Assembly (NCBI GenBank): GCA_905216215.1
Contig: CAJMSZ010000003.1
Coordinates: 22,347-86,346 of the forward strand
Length of the DNA: 64,000 nucleotides
Origin: an uncultured bacterium
Lineage (GTDB): Bacteria > Bacillota > Clostridia > Lachnospirales > Lachnospiraceae
Direction of reading: 5' to 3'
Shown: piece after piece, positions 1 through 8,497 of the stretch
Layout: each line of letters opens with the position of its first letter
Position numbering within the stretch: position 1 is the stretch's first letter
Position numbers and translations under genes: made by a program
The notes under the pieces: model-generated
The model's database searches: none
Seen by the model: the letters and a program-made list of their open reading frames with translations, nothing else
What the model was told of the DNA's origin: nothing

Positions 1-44
1 TCAATCATAATTCAAAACGTAAAAACTATTTTGTCTTACTGTTC

Positions 45-1112
45 TTATTTCTGAGGTCCGAATCCTTCGTAGTTTTCTACAACGATTTCACCAGAAACAA
101 TCTTTTTCTGTAATTCCTCAACCTGTGTCAGAATTTCTTCTGGGAACTTGTCACCAAGAGCTCCTTTGATTACGGAGAAGTCTGTAAGTCCAACACCATC
201 TGCTGCAACATCAAGGTAAGATACTGAGTTTCCTTTGAAAGAACCATCTACAACAGATTTGATAACACTGTAGCAAGCTGTATCTACACGTTTAACCATA
301 GATGTTAAAACATGTCCTGGCTGATCATTGTCCTGATTAAGGTCAACACCAATTGCATACTTTCCTGCTTCTGTTGCTGCTTCAAGGATACCAGGGCCTG
401 TACCAGATGCAACGTTCATAACGATGTCTGCACCCTGCTCATACTGAGCAAGTGTAAGCTCTTTTCCTTTTAATGGGTCATTCCATGTTCCGGCAAATGA
501 CTGAAGAACTTTGATATCTGGGTTGATATATTCTGCACCCTGTTTGTAACCAACAAAGAAATCCTGAAGTACCGGAATATCCATTCCACCTACCCATCCG
601 ATAACAGCATCGTCATTCACACCATCTATTTCTGAATGCTGTGTGAAGAGGGCTGCTGCTGCACCTGCAAGGAATGAACCTTGATTCTGTGCAAAGCTTA
701 CGGATACTACGTTATCAGCTTCTACTGTAGTGTCGATGATAGCAAATTTAACATCTGGATATTCTGGAGCATATTCCTCCAAATATTCCTGGAAGTTAGA
801 TGAAGAGCAGATTACAAGGTCATACCCATCTTCACATGCGGAAAGAAGATTTGCTTTCCATTCTTCTGCAGTTGTTCCTTCCAGATTCTTCACTTCAACC
901 CCAAATTCTTTTTTTGCCTTTTCAGCACCAATGTTACAAGAATCATTATATGACTTGTCTCCAAGGTTTCCTGAATAAACAACGCATACTTTAATTGGGT
1001 CATCTCCTGACTTTTTATCGTCAGATGCGCTCTTGTTATCGCTGCCACCGCATGCTGCAAGTGAAACAACCATACCGGTTGCAAGCAATAAGCTTAAAAC
1101 TCTCTTTTTCAT
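45..1112 (-). CDS. BMP-family ABC transporter substrate-binding lipoprotein
   Basis: This 355-residue protein looks like the extracellular binding lipoprotein of a BMP/PnrA-type ABC importer, a family that usually captures nucleosides. It starts with KKR, a hydrophobic stretch and a lipobox LAAC, so Cys21 should be lipidated after cleavage. The mature part carries family features such as VYSGNLGDKSYNDS near the N terminus and GWVGGMDIPVLQDF in the middle. I chose ATG at 1112 because AAGGAGG (1121-1127) lies 8 bases ahead; an upstream in-frame ATG at 1154 has no ribosome site and would place 14 extra residues before the signal peptide. The permease and ATPase genes are not seen here and may lie beyond the left edge. 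Substrate is inferred from family only. Confidence 0.9.
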   Translation of the reverse strand: MKKRVLSLLLATGMVVSLAACGGSDNKSASDDKKSGDDPIKVCVVYSGNLGDKSYNDSCNIGAEKAKKEFGVEVKNLEGTTAEEWKANLLSACEDGYDLVICSSSNFQEYLEEYAPEYPDVKFAIIDTTVEADNVVSVSFAQNQGSFLAGAAAALFTQHSEIDGVNDDAVIGWVGGMDIPVLQDFFVGYKQGAEYINPDIKVLQSFAGTWNDPLKGKELTLAQYEQGADIVMNVASGTGPGILEAATEAGKYAIGVDLNQDNDQPGHVLTSMVKRVDTACYSVIKSVVDGSFKGNSVSYLDVAADGVGLTDFSVIKGALGDKFPEEILTQVEELQKKIVSGEIVVENYEGFGPQK

Positions 1113-1171
1113 GATATTTTCCTCCTTAACTGTTTCATGGGTTACCTGTTTCACAGTTGTTCTATACGTCT

Positions 1172-1200
1172 ATTTTATTTTGTATAAAATAGTTTGTCAA
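1172..1200 (-). promoter_or_regulatory. Sigma-A-type promoter of the BMP lipoprotein gene
   Basis: On the minus strand TTGACA (1195-1200) and TAAAAT (1172-1177) are separated by exactly 17 bases. The predicted start lies about 50 bases upstream of the lipoprotein ATG. Confidence 0.65.
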
Positions 1201-1243
1201 CAAAAAGTTTTACCGGTATTTTTGGCAAAATTGTCCAACCTTC

Positions 1244-1272
1244 TTGTTGTAGTGTTTTCTGTGTGATAAACT
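1244..1272 (+). promoter_or_regulatory. Possible promoter of the P1 peptidase gene
   Basis: TTGTTG (1244-1249) and TAAACT (1267-1272) are 17 bases apart, upstream of the peptidase start at 1328. Both boxes deviate from consensus, so this is tentative. Confidence 0.4.
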
Positions 1273-1327
1273 AAAAGAAACTTGGTTGTTATTCTTACAT
1301 AACGATAATGAACATGGAGGTAATAAA

Positions 1328-2386
1328 ATGAACACGGCCAGATTAAAAGATTACGGAATTAAGATAGGTACTTTCCCTTCCGGAGAACATAATAATATTT
1401 CCGATGTAAAAGGTGTCACCGTAGGACACTGCACCATTAATAATGAGCGGCACAAAACCGGTGTCACCGTTATTCTTCCAAGACCAGAAAACATTTTTCA
1501 GAATAAACTGATTGCATCCGCATATGTGTTAAACGGATTCGGTAAGACCACCGGTCTGCTTCAGATTCAGGAACTGGGAACCCTAGAATCACCGATCGCT
1601 TTAACCAATACGTTGAATGTAGGTCTTGTCCAGGATGCCATTGTCGATTACATGGTAAACCGTTGCCAGAAAGAGAATGTGATTCTCAAATCTTTCAATC
1701 CAGTAATTGGCGAATGTAATGACTCTTCTTTAAACGACATCTGTGAACGTGCGGTGCAAAAGGAACATGTATATGAAGCAATTGCCAATGCTACAGAGAA
1801 TTTTGACCAGGGCGATGTGGGTGCCGGAAAGGGAACCATCTGCTTTGGATTTAAAGGTGGAATCGGTTCTGCTTCCCGTCAAATTGAACTTGATGGAAGG
1901 CTCTATACCATCGGTGTCTTGGTACAATCCAATTTCGGAAAAACTTCAGACTTTGAAATCTGCGGTTTTCCGCTCGGTCAGCTCGTGGAGAAAGAAATCA
2001 CTCCGACTGTTGTAGACAAGGGTTCTATTCTGTCTATTGTGGCAACCGATCTTCCGCTTTCCAGCCGTCAGCTTCACAGACTGCTGAAACGTGTAGGAAT
2101 CGGACTCGGTCGCACCGGCTCTCACGTAGGCCACGGAAGTGGGGATGTCATGATCGGATTTTCCACCGCACATACAGTTTCTCATACCAGCACGGATAGC
2201 TTCTACGAATACCATTTCTTAAATGAAGGGAAAATGGATCTGGCTTTCCATGCTGTTATTGAAGCCGAAGAAGAAGCGGTCCTTAACTCTATGGTAGCAG
2301 CCGATACGGTAGTTGGGTACTCTGGTGAAACCCGCTATGCACTCCGCCCATATCTGGAAAAATATTTAAGTCAGATCAAGCGTTAA
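1328..2386 (+). CDS. P1 family (DmpA-like) aminopeptidase
   Basis: This 352-residue protein belongs to the P1/S58 family of N-terminal nucleophile aminopeptidases, which includes DmpA and BapA. These enzymes cleave themselves before a serine to create the active site. The likely self-cleavage pair is Gly232-Ser233 in VVDKGSILSIVATDLPL, and the family features NGFGKTTGL and GDVGAGKGT are present. No signal peptide is seen, so it should be cytoplasmic. ATG at 1328 is preceded by GGAGG (1316-1320); an earlier in-frame ATG at 1286 has no ribosome site. It is transcribed alone, divergent from the lipoprotein gene, and ends at a strong hairpin. The natural substrate cannot be deduced. Confidence 0.9.
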   Translation: MNTARLKDYGIKIGTFPSGEHNNISDVKGVTVGHCTINNERHKTGVTVILPRPENIFQNKLIASAYVLNGFGKTTGLLQIQELGTLESPIALTNTLNVGLVQDAIVDYMVNRCQKENVILKSFNPVIGECNDSSLNDICERAVQKEHVYEAIANATENFDQGDVGAGKGTICFGFKGGIGSASRQIELDGRLYTIGVLVQSNFGKTSDFEICGFPLGQLVEKEITPTVVDKGSILSIVATDLPLSSRQLHRLLKRVGIGLGRTGSHVGHGSGDVMIGFSTAHTVSHTSTDSFYEYHFLNEGKMDLAFHAVIEAEEEAVLNSMVAADTVVGYSGETRYALRPYLEKYLSQIKR

Positions 2387-2438
2387 TCTTATTTAAACAA
2401 CTGACAAAACTCTTTTCTTAAATACTTAATAACCAAAA

Positions 2439-2490
2439 AAGAACTTGCAGGTTTGTGGTGCATTTATACCACTCCCGCAAGTTCTTTTCT
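2439..2490. terminator. Bidirectional terminator between convergent genes
   Basis: AAGAACTTGC (2439-2448) pairs with GCAAGTTCTT (2477-2486). A-rich and T-rich flanks allow it to stop both the P1 peptidase and the telA-like transcripts. Confidence 0.8.
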
Positions 2491-2511
2491 ACTCTCATTT
2501 TTCTGAAACGA

Positions 2512-3660
2512 TTAGCCCTGTAACTGCAAAAGCTTGTCTTTCAATTCGCCTTCCAGTCTTACCATCTCTGCCTCCGCTTCTTTTCTCTTCTGGCGTCCCT
2601 CTGTCTGGATACGCATTACCTCATCCAAAGTCTGGATAAGAGATTCATTTGTTGCTTTTAATGTTTCTATATCAACAATTCCGCGTTCTGATTCCTTGGC
2701 TGTTTCCACAGTCGCCATCTGAAGCTTCTCTGCATTTTTCTTCAGAAGTTCGTTGGTCATATCTGTGACTTTGCGCTGTGCCTCTGCAGCCTGAGTAGAA
2801 TGTTCTACGCCCAGCGCCAGCACCATCTGACTCTTCCAAAGAGGAATAGTGTTGACAACCGTAGACTGAATCTTTTCCACCATCAAAGTATCATTGCTCT
2901 GCACCAGACGAATCTGCGGTGCAGTCTGAATGGAAATCGTACGGGTAAGCTCCAGATCATGAATCTTCTTTTCAAAACGATTGCACATACTTTCCAAATC
3001 TCTTGCTGCCTGTGCATCTTCAGGAAGACCACTTGCCTGTGCTTTCCGAATCATTTCCTGTAATTTACCTTCCCGCACTTCCTGAAGTTTCTTCTTTCCG
3101 GCAAGAATATACATAGAAAGCTCTTTGAAATAAGTCAAGTTCAGTTCATACATCTTGTCAAGAATCGCAATGTCCTTCATCAACTGCACCTGATGAGATT
3201 CCAGTACCTTGCATATCTGATTCACATTGGTCTCTGCTTTTGCATATTTCGCCTTCATATTCTGGAGCTTGTTTGATGTTTTCTTAAAGATTCCAAGAAA
3301 TCCTTTCTCCTCTTCCTCATCAAAGCTCTTTAATTCCTTTACCACTCCTGAAAGCAAATCACCGACCTCTCCCAAATCCTTGGTTTTTACATTCTCCAAG
3401 GCATTTTCAGAAAAATCAGCCATCTTCTTCTGTGTTCCTGCTCCGTACTGAAGAATCATAGAAGAATTTGACAAATCAATCTGCTCCGCAAATGCTGCGA
3501 CTGCCTTTTTTTCCTCCTCAGATAAAATGCTGTCATCCAACTTAGGTTCTGTTTCCTTCACCAACTCCTTCTTTGTATCAGCCACTATCTGATTTTCTTC
3601 TGCAAATGGCTCTAAAGTAAGTGTCGGCACTGTCTGTACCGTTTCAAATTCGTTCGTCAT
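2512..3660 (-). CDS. Toxic anion resistance protein, TelA/YaaN family
   Basis: This 382-residue, mostly helical and highly charged protein matches the TelA/YaaN family, named for tellurite resistance in plasmid and Firmicute relatives. It has no signal peptide or membrane segment and long heptad-rich stretches, so it is probably cytoplasmic or membrane-associated through a partner. Two ATGs lie close together; the second, at 3660, has GGAGG seven bases ahead and is preferred over the one at 3666, which nearly touches the ribosome site. It follows the XpaC-like gene by about 20 bases on the same strand, the same pairing seen as xpaC-yaaN in Bacillus. The biochemical role is unknown; cell-envelope stress is a common guess. 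Confidence 0.88.
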   Translation of the reverse strand: MTNEFETVQTVPTLTLEPFAEENQIVADTKKELVKETEPKLDDSILSEEEKKAVAAFAEQIDLSNSSMILQYGAGTQKKMADFSENALENVKTKDLGEVGDLLSGVVKELKSFDEEEEKGFLGIFKKTSNKLQNMKAKYAKAETNVNQICKVLESHQVQLMKDIAILDKMYELNLTYFKELSMYILAGKKKLQEVREGKLQEMIRKAQASGLPEDAQAARDLESMCNRFEKKIHDLELTRTISIQTAPQIRLVQSNDTLMVEKIQSTVVNTIPLWKSQMVLALGVEHSTQAAEAQRKVTDMTNELLKKNAEKLQMATVETAKESERGIVDIETLKATNESLIQTLDEVMRIQTEGRQKRKEAEAEMVRLEGELKDKLLQLQG

Positions 3661-3681
3661 CGTCATTCCTCCATCTTATGA

Positions 3682-4968
3682 TTATTTCTTTAAACCATCT
3701 TCATGCAGCCCTTCCTGATAAAGCATGGTATTTAGAACTGAAATATCTGATGAGACATCCCAGGCCGTGTCCTGAAACAGGTTGTCCAGCAATTTTTCAA
3801 ACGCTGCGTTCAATGTGTCGAGCGTAGCCTCTATTTCCTTCTTCGCTGTCTGGATATTTTCTCCATAAACCGGCTGGGCGTCCATTTCTTCATACGCTTC
3901 CAAAAGCTTCACTGTAGTCGGCAGATAATATTCCAACAATTTACGAATATCTCCCACACAAGCAGGATTCTGTTCTACCCTGTCAAAAATACGTGCTACG
4001 ATTAATTCCATTCTGGATATTTTTGCAGAAATCTCTTCTCCTGGAATTGCATCGTTACACTGTCTGATTTTATACACAAATGTTTCTCCCTGTTCAATGA
4101 CCTTACGCACTTCCGGATCAAGCTTCTTCATCCGTTCATTCTGTTCCTGCTCAGCAACCCTCTGATTCATCTGTCTCTGTATGTCATCCTGCTTTAGCTG
4201 TTCCTGATAATTCTGCTTCTGCGTCTCTAATTGCAGATACTCCCGATACATACGGTCTGTTACAATGAGACAGGTCTTCTGTCGGTCCAGATGTCCTTGT
4301 CTGAACCATCGCTTCCGTATCATACTTTCCAAATCTTTGACAACTTCCTGAGTTGATTTGCCAACTCCATCTGCAAGCTCTGTAATATTACAACATTCTC
4401 TCCCGTCCAGTTTCCGCAAATATGTCTTAAATCTGCCTTTGCTTTTATACGAACGAGTTCCTGAAATCCCCATAATTCCAAAGGGGACAGCCACCAGTAA
4501 ACTTAAAATAAGCCATATTAAAAATCCGGCAAAATATTGTTCAAATACCATCAGAAATATCAATGCCATCACAGCCGATGCCGCGCCAATTCCAAAGAAC
4601 GTATATCCCAAAGCAGCCATTGCTGCACTTCCCGAGGTAGACATACCTTTCTTGTCATAGAGAATCACTGAATTTCTCGACTGACCATAGGTGTAACTAT
4701 ATCCAGTCTTTGCCCCGGTATTCCCCTGATTCTGATAGTCCTGCTTCTGATTATTTTGTGTCCCCGACTCCCGATACTCATAATTGCCCCATCTTTGTTC
4801 TGAGGATGTATTGCTGTATTTTTTTGCATTCCACGTTACCGAATTAACCGCATCGTTAATTGTTCTGCTGATGGTCCGACTAAGCTGATCAAAATTACGG
4901 GACTCAACTGCTTCCTGTACGGTTCGTTTAATTTCTTCTCCAAATCTGTCCCATTCCTGATTCGCCAT
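3682..4968 (-). CDS. XpaC-like membrane protein (5-bromo-4-chloroindolyl phosphate hydrolysis family)
   Basis: This 428-residue protein has a charged N-terminal region with a Gln/Tyr-rich stretch (about residues 50-100), two adjacent membrane segments (about 121-142 and 147-168), a short region that looks like a winged helix (about 180-230) and a helical C-terminal part typical of the XpaC family. The family name comes from a screen for phosphatase-like activity in Bacillus and does not prove that the protein is an enzyme. The start has AAAGGAGGG upstream. Coupled with the TelA-like gene just downstream, it likely forms a membrane-anchored module with it. Substrate and process are unknown. 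Confidence 0.8.
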   Translation of the reverse strand: MANQEWDRFGEEIKRTVQEAVESRNFDQLSRTISRTINDAVNSVTWNAKKYSNTSSEQRWGNYEYRESGTQNNQKQDYQNQGNTGAKTGYSYTYGQSRNSVILYDKKGMSTSGSAAMAALGYTFFGIGAASAVMALIFLMVFEQYFAGFLIWLILSLLVAVPFGIMGISGTRSYKSKGRFKTYLRKLDGRECCNITELADGVGKSTQEVVKDLESMIRKRWFRQGHLDRQKTCLIVTDRMYREYLQLETQKQNYQEQLKQDDIQRQMNQRVAEQEQNERMKKLDPEVRKVIEQGETFVYKIRQCNDAIPGEEISAKISRMELIVARIFDRVEQNPACVGDIRKLLEYYLPTTVKLLEAYEEMDAQPVYGENIQTAKKEIEATLDTLNAAFEKLLDNLFQDTAWDVSSDISVLNTMLYQEGLHEDGLKK

Positions 4969-5065
4969 CCTGCATCAGCCCTCCTTTATCTTTTGTATTT
5001 CATTCTAACACATCTTTCTTCTCCATGCACAAAAATATAAAAAAATAACACAAAGATTCAAAACA

Positions 5066-5112
5066 AAAAGGCCATCGAAAGTCGAAAAGGGCACATCTGC
5101 CCTCTCCGGCTT
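5066..5112 (-). terminator. Probable terminator after the PrsA-like gene
   Basis: On the minus strand a bulged stem encloses a perfect AGGGCA/TGCCCT hairpin (5088-5103). It ends in GGCC followed by CTTTTTG. The long bulged structure makes it less certain. Confidence 0.4.
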
Positions 5113-5143
5113 CCAACGGTCTCATGCTTTCTTTATCATCTGT

Positions 5144-6238
5144 TTATTCAGACTGAGAACTTGAACTCGAATCTGATGAACTTGAGTCTGATTTTGCTTC
5201 TACCTGTTTACAGTTATCTGCAACCCAATTCTGCACCATTTCCAGTTTCACCAGTGCATCAAGCTTGTCCATATTATCTGCGTTTTCCATTGCTTCCAGG
5301 AAGGAATCCACATCATCATAATTATAAGACTCCGCCAATGCTTCATAAATTTTCTGGCGTGCTTCATCGGATGTATCAATCTTCTTCACATTGTCAAGCA
5401 ACAAATCTCTCGCCAGATCACTTTTCACCTGCTGCTCTGCTGCTTCTTTTACTTTTCCATCAAAGGTGTCTTTATCCATCTTCATATAAGTTGTCAGGAA
5501 ATCTTCGAATTCCATGTTGTAGTATGTAGCCATAGTCTCATACTGTTCCTGCATCATATCCACATATTCCTGAACCTTATCCTCCGGATATTCTTTCACT
5601 TCTGTGTTTTCCAGAACCGCATTCCATGCTGCTTCTCTGAGAGATGACTGATAAGACTCATCTGCGGTTTCCTGCAGCTTGTCCTTTACTTCCTTCTTAT
5701 ACTCTTCTACTGTCTTCGATTTATCGGAAAGTACTGTTACAATATCATCTGATAATTCCGGCAGAAATCCTTTCAATGTTACCGTAAATACAACTTCCTG
5801 TCCCGCAAGCTCTGTTGACTGGTAATTTTCAGGGAATGTCAGATTTAAATCAAAAGTTTCTCCCGGTGCATGACCGATAATGCCATCTTCAAACCCGTCG
5901 ATAAAGGTACCACTTCCCAGTTCCAGTGTGTAATCTGTAGAGCTTCCATTCTGAAATGCTACTCCATCCTTCTTTCCGACAAAATCAATAATCGCCTTGT
6001 CTCCATTCTGGGCCGCACGCTGTTCCGTAATATCTGTAATGTTTTCAACCATGGCGCTCTGAATCTGGTTATCCACATCATCATCTGACACCTCAGGCTT
6101 ATCAATCTTATCCACTTCAACACCCTTATATGATTTCACTGTAGCATATTTGTTGGATAACTCTTTCGCCTGACATCCAGACAAAAGCATCACAGACATG
6201 CTCATAGCCAACACCAGTGCAACTATTTTCTTCTTCAT
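5144..6238 (-). CDS. Trigger-factor/PrsA-like peptidyl-prolyl isomerase lipoprotein
   Basis: This 364-residue lipoprotein has a signal peptide ending in the lipobox LLSGC (Cys22), followed by an FKBP-like domain (about residues 75-165) with GSGTFIDGFEDGIIGHAPGE, then a helical region like the trigger factor C terminus. It ends in a Ser/Asp-rich tail. It most likely assists folding of secreted proteins on the outer face of the membrane. The chosen ATG at 6238 has AAAGGAGAG ten bases upstream; the in-frame ATG at 6283 would add 15 residues before the signal peptide. Lachnospiraceae often carry such trigger-factor-like lipoproteins in place of classical PrsA. Clients are unknown. Confidence 0.88.
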   Translation of the reverse strand: MKKKIVALVLAMSMSVMLLSGCQAKELSNKYATVKSYKGVEVDKIDKPEVSDDDVDNQIQSAMVENITDITEQRAAQNGDKAIIDFVGKKDGVAFQNGSSTDYTLELGSGTFIDGFEDGIIGHAPGETFDLNLTFPENYQSTELAGQEVVFTVTLKGFLPELSDDIVTVLSDKSKTVEEYKKEVKDKLQETADESYQSSLREAAWNAVLENTEVKEYPEDKVQEYVDMMQEQYETMATYYNMEFEDFLTTYMKMDKDTFDGKVKEAAEQQVKSDLARDLLLDNVKKIDTSDEARQKIYEALAESYNYDDVDSFLEAMENADNMDKLDALVKLEMVQNWVADNCKQVEAKSDSSSSDSSSSSQSE

Positions 6239-6409
6239 AATTTCCAATCTCTCCTTTATACTTCGTGACAATCTGTTATACACAATATACAGGCTGCCGC
6301 AACCCCCATTATACCATCTTTTTTTGAAATGAAAATACTTTTTCCTAAGTTCACACTTTTTTTACAAAGGCAATTGGCAGGCAAAGACGGACAAGAACAG
6401 TATTTTTGC

Positions 6410-6438
6410 TTGCACTCACATAGAAAGAATGTTACAAT
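6410..6438 (+). promoter_or_regulatory. Promoter of the small membrane protein gene
   Basis: TTGCAC (6410-6415) and TACAAT (6433-6438) are 17 bases apart. The predicted start is about 30 bases upstream of the GTG at 6474. Confidence 0.6.
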
Positions 6439-6473
6439 ATCAGATATGTAAATAGAGGTTAGGAGGAAGACCC

Positions 6474-6923
6474 GTGAGTAAAGGAACGATAATTTTATTA
6501 GTCATTTTAGCTATTATGATTGCTATTCTCGTTGCTTTGTACTTCTTCGGAAAGAAGGCACAAAAGAAACAGGAAGAACAGCAACAAGCTTTAGAGGCAG
6601 CAGCCCAGCAGGTATCTATGCTGATTATTGATAAGGGAATTATGCGGTTGAAAGATGCAAATCTTCCTGCACAGGTTATCGAAAGTACACCGAAATACCT
6701 TCGCCGTTCTAAGGTAGCCGTTGTCAAGGCAAAAATCGGTCCAAAAATTATGACTTTAATGTGTGATGACAAGATTTATGACCTCATCCCGGTAAAAAAA
6801 GAAGTCAAAGCAACTGTAAGTGGTATCTATATTACAGGTGTAAAAGGAATCAGAGGACCACTCGAAACTCCAGAAAAAAAGAAAAAAGGATTTTTCGCAA
6901 GATTCCGCAAAAACGAAAAATAA
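6474..6923 (+). CDS. Conserved membrane-anchored protein of unknown function
   Basis: I do not recognise the family of this 149-residue protein. It begins with one hydrophobic segment (about residues 4-22), then a Lys/Gln-rich linker, a compact predicted globular region with many beta-type stretches (about 50-125), and a very basic end rich in KKKK and FRKNEK. The layout resembles a cytoplasmic domain tethered to the membrane, superficially like YajC, but the sequence does not fit YajC. Translation starts at GTG (6474) with AGGAGGA at 6461-6467. It is a single-gene unit with its own promoter and terminator. Confidence 0.75.
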   Translation: MSKGTIILLVILAIMIAILVALYFFGKKAQKKQEEQQQALEAAAQQVSMLIIDKGIMRLKDANLPAQVIESTPKYLRRSKVAVVKAKIGPKIMTLMCDDKIYDLIPVKKEVKATVSGIYITGVKGIRGPLETPEKKKKGFFARFRKNEK

Positions 6924-6933
6924 GATATCTACT

Positions 6934-6967
6934 AAAATAGCTTCCACAAATCGTGGAAGCTATTTTT
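6934..6967. terminator. Bidirectional terminator
   Basis: AATAGCTTCCAC and GTGGAAGCTATT form a 12-bp stem with a 5-base loop, flanked by A and T runs. It serves both the upstream plus gene and the DUF1934 gene on the minus strand. Confidence 0.88.
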
Positions 6968-6971
6968 CTAC

Positions 6972-7427
6972 TTAAATAACTCTTATTTCTTTTGGCTTTA
7001 CACTTAAGGATATCTCACACTCTGCCAATGCTTCATGATTGACATCCAGTCCATACCCCACCTTTACTGATATCTCATCCTCTGATTCCACAATGTCCAG
7101 TTCTCTTGTATGGACGTCCACATGAAACTGTCCGTAAGGTGTATCATAGAGGGTCAGATTGCTCTTTCCGGCTTCGAAAATCATATGTGAATTCGTAATG
7201 CCGGTCTTAATAATCTCCAGTGTTTTATCACCCGTAATTTTAACTTTATTCTTTATACTTCCCGGAACACCTTCCACAACTTCATCATATAGAATGTAGT
7301 GTTTTCCATTTTTCAGATAATACTTTGCAGGAGTAATGACTTCCAAAGCTTCATTCTCCTCTGCTTTAACACCTGAATTTCCCATGTCATGGAGACCGGA
7401 AATTGTTAATAATACATCTTGCGTCAT
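6972..7427 (-). CDS. DUF1934 domain protein (YwiB-like)
   Basis: This 151-residue protein fits DUF1934, a small cytoplasmic beta-barrel family that includes Bacillus YwiB. Most of the length is beta-rich and one domain; there is no signal peptide. Typical features are the opening VLLTISGLH, the central KITGDKTLEIIKTG, and the end ECEISLSVK. It lies 15 bases after pfkA with AAAGGA ahead of its ATG, so it is probably the last gene of a dnaE-pfkA transcript. No biochemical function is established for the family; a lipocalin-like fold has been suggested. Confidence 0.85.
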   Translation of the reverse strand: MTQDVLLTISGLHDMGNSGVKAEENEALEVITPAKYYLKNGKHYILYDEVVEGVPGSIKNKVKITGDKTLEIIKTGITNSHMIFEAGKSNLTLYDTPYGQFHVDVHTRELDIVESEDEISVKVGYGLDVNHEALAECEISLSVKPKEIRVI

Positions 7428-7442
7428 ATAATCCTTTCTTTT

Positions 7443-8420
7443 CTAAAGCGAGAGAATCTTTGCAACATCATACTGATATTCCGGGATTCCTTTTGTCATA
7501 TCCAGCGCTTCGTCAATATCAAAATCTATGTATTCTCCATGCCGGTATCCGACAACACGATTCGTCTTTCCTTCCAATAACAAATCCACCGCCATGGCAC
7601 CCATAATAGAAGCATATACCCTGTCTTTACAAGTCGGACTTCCGCCTCGCTGCATATGTCCAAGTATGGTCGCTCTTGTTTCCACTCCTGTCAGCTCTTC
7701 GATTCTCTTTGCCATATTCATAGAATCCCCTATGCCTTCTGCATTGATGATAATATAGTTCTTCTTGCCACGTTTTCTGCTTTCTATAATGTCTTTTACA
7801 ATCTTTTCTTCATCGTAATCATGTTCCTCCGGCATCAGAATCCGCTCTGCACCATTGGCAATTCCGCACCAAAGGGCAAGATATCCTGCATCTCGTCCCA
7901 TCACCTCCACAATACTGCATCTCTGATGGGAAGTTGATGTGTCACGAATTTTATCAATCGCCTGCATTGCTGTATTTACCGCAGTATCAAATCCAATGGT
8001 ATACTCTGTGCATGCAATGTCCAAATCAATGGTTCCGGGAAGGCCAATGGTATTTACCCCATAATTGGCAATCTTCTGAGCACCCCTGAAAGTTCCGTCT
8101 CCACCTATTACAACCAGACCGTCAATATCGTACTTCTTACAGACTGCCGCAGCCTTCCGTGGACCTTCCTCCGTCATCATTTCCTTGCAACGTGCAGTCT
8201 GCAAAATCGTTCCTCCACGCTGGATAATATCCGACACATCTCCTGAATCCATGCGAATAATCTCTTCATTCATGAGTCCTTCATATCCTCTCCGGATTCC
8301 CCGCACATGAAGGCCTTTACTTCTTGCAGTCCTCACTACAGCACGAATTGCTGCATTCATTCCAGGAGCATCTCCGCCGCTTGTCAACACTCCGATTGTT
8401 CTGATTGTATGTCCTGCCAT
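7443..8420 (-). CDS. pfkA: 6-phosphofructokinase (ATP-type)
   Basis: This 325-residue enzyme phosphorylates fructose 6-phosphate in glycolysis. The N-terminal nucleotide loop TSGGDAPGMNAAIR, the GGDGT motif (Gly where PPi-dependent enzymes carry Asp) and PGTID all point to ATP use. The catalytic loop reads TIDLDIACTEYTIGF: the two aspartates are kept, but the Asn normally between them is Leu and the following residues differ from Escherichia coli TIDNDIKGTDYTIGF. ATG at 8420 has GGAGGG seven bases ahead; an earlier in-frame start at 8435 overlaps that site. It follows dnaE by 77 bases, a common order in Firmicutes. Confidence 0.95.
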   Translation of the reverse strand: MAGHTIRTIGVLTSGGDAPGMNAAIRAVVRTARSKGLHVRGIRRGYEGLMNEEIIRMDSGDVSDIIQRGGTILQTARCKEMMTEEGPRKAAAVCKKYDIDGLVVIGGDGTFRGAQKIANYGVNTIGLPGTIDLDIACTEYTIGFDTAVNTAMQAIDKIRDTSTSHQRCSIVEVMGRDAGYLALWCGIANGAERILMPEEHDYDEEKIVKDIIESRKRGKKNYIIINAEGIGDSMNMAKRIEELTGVETRATILGHMQRGGSPTCKDRVYASIMGAMAVDLLLEGKTNRVVGYRHGEYIDFDIDEALDMTKGIPEYQYDVAKILSL

Positions 8421-8497
8421 GATAAATCCCTCCATCCTATAAAATAAGTTCTGTCTGACATTTCACATTCTTGTTGAACATTGTATACCTTTTATAA

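Noticed and set aside
1..44. Possible terminator after the BMP lipoprotein gene
   Set aside because: Only 44 bases are available and no convincing hairpin is seen.
5161..5529. 122-residue plus-strand frame opposite the PrsA-like gene
   Set aside because: Antisense shadow without a ribosome site; composition is Ser/Leu-rich from the reverse reading of a Glu/Lys-rich protein.
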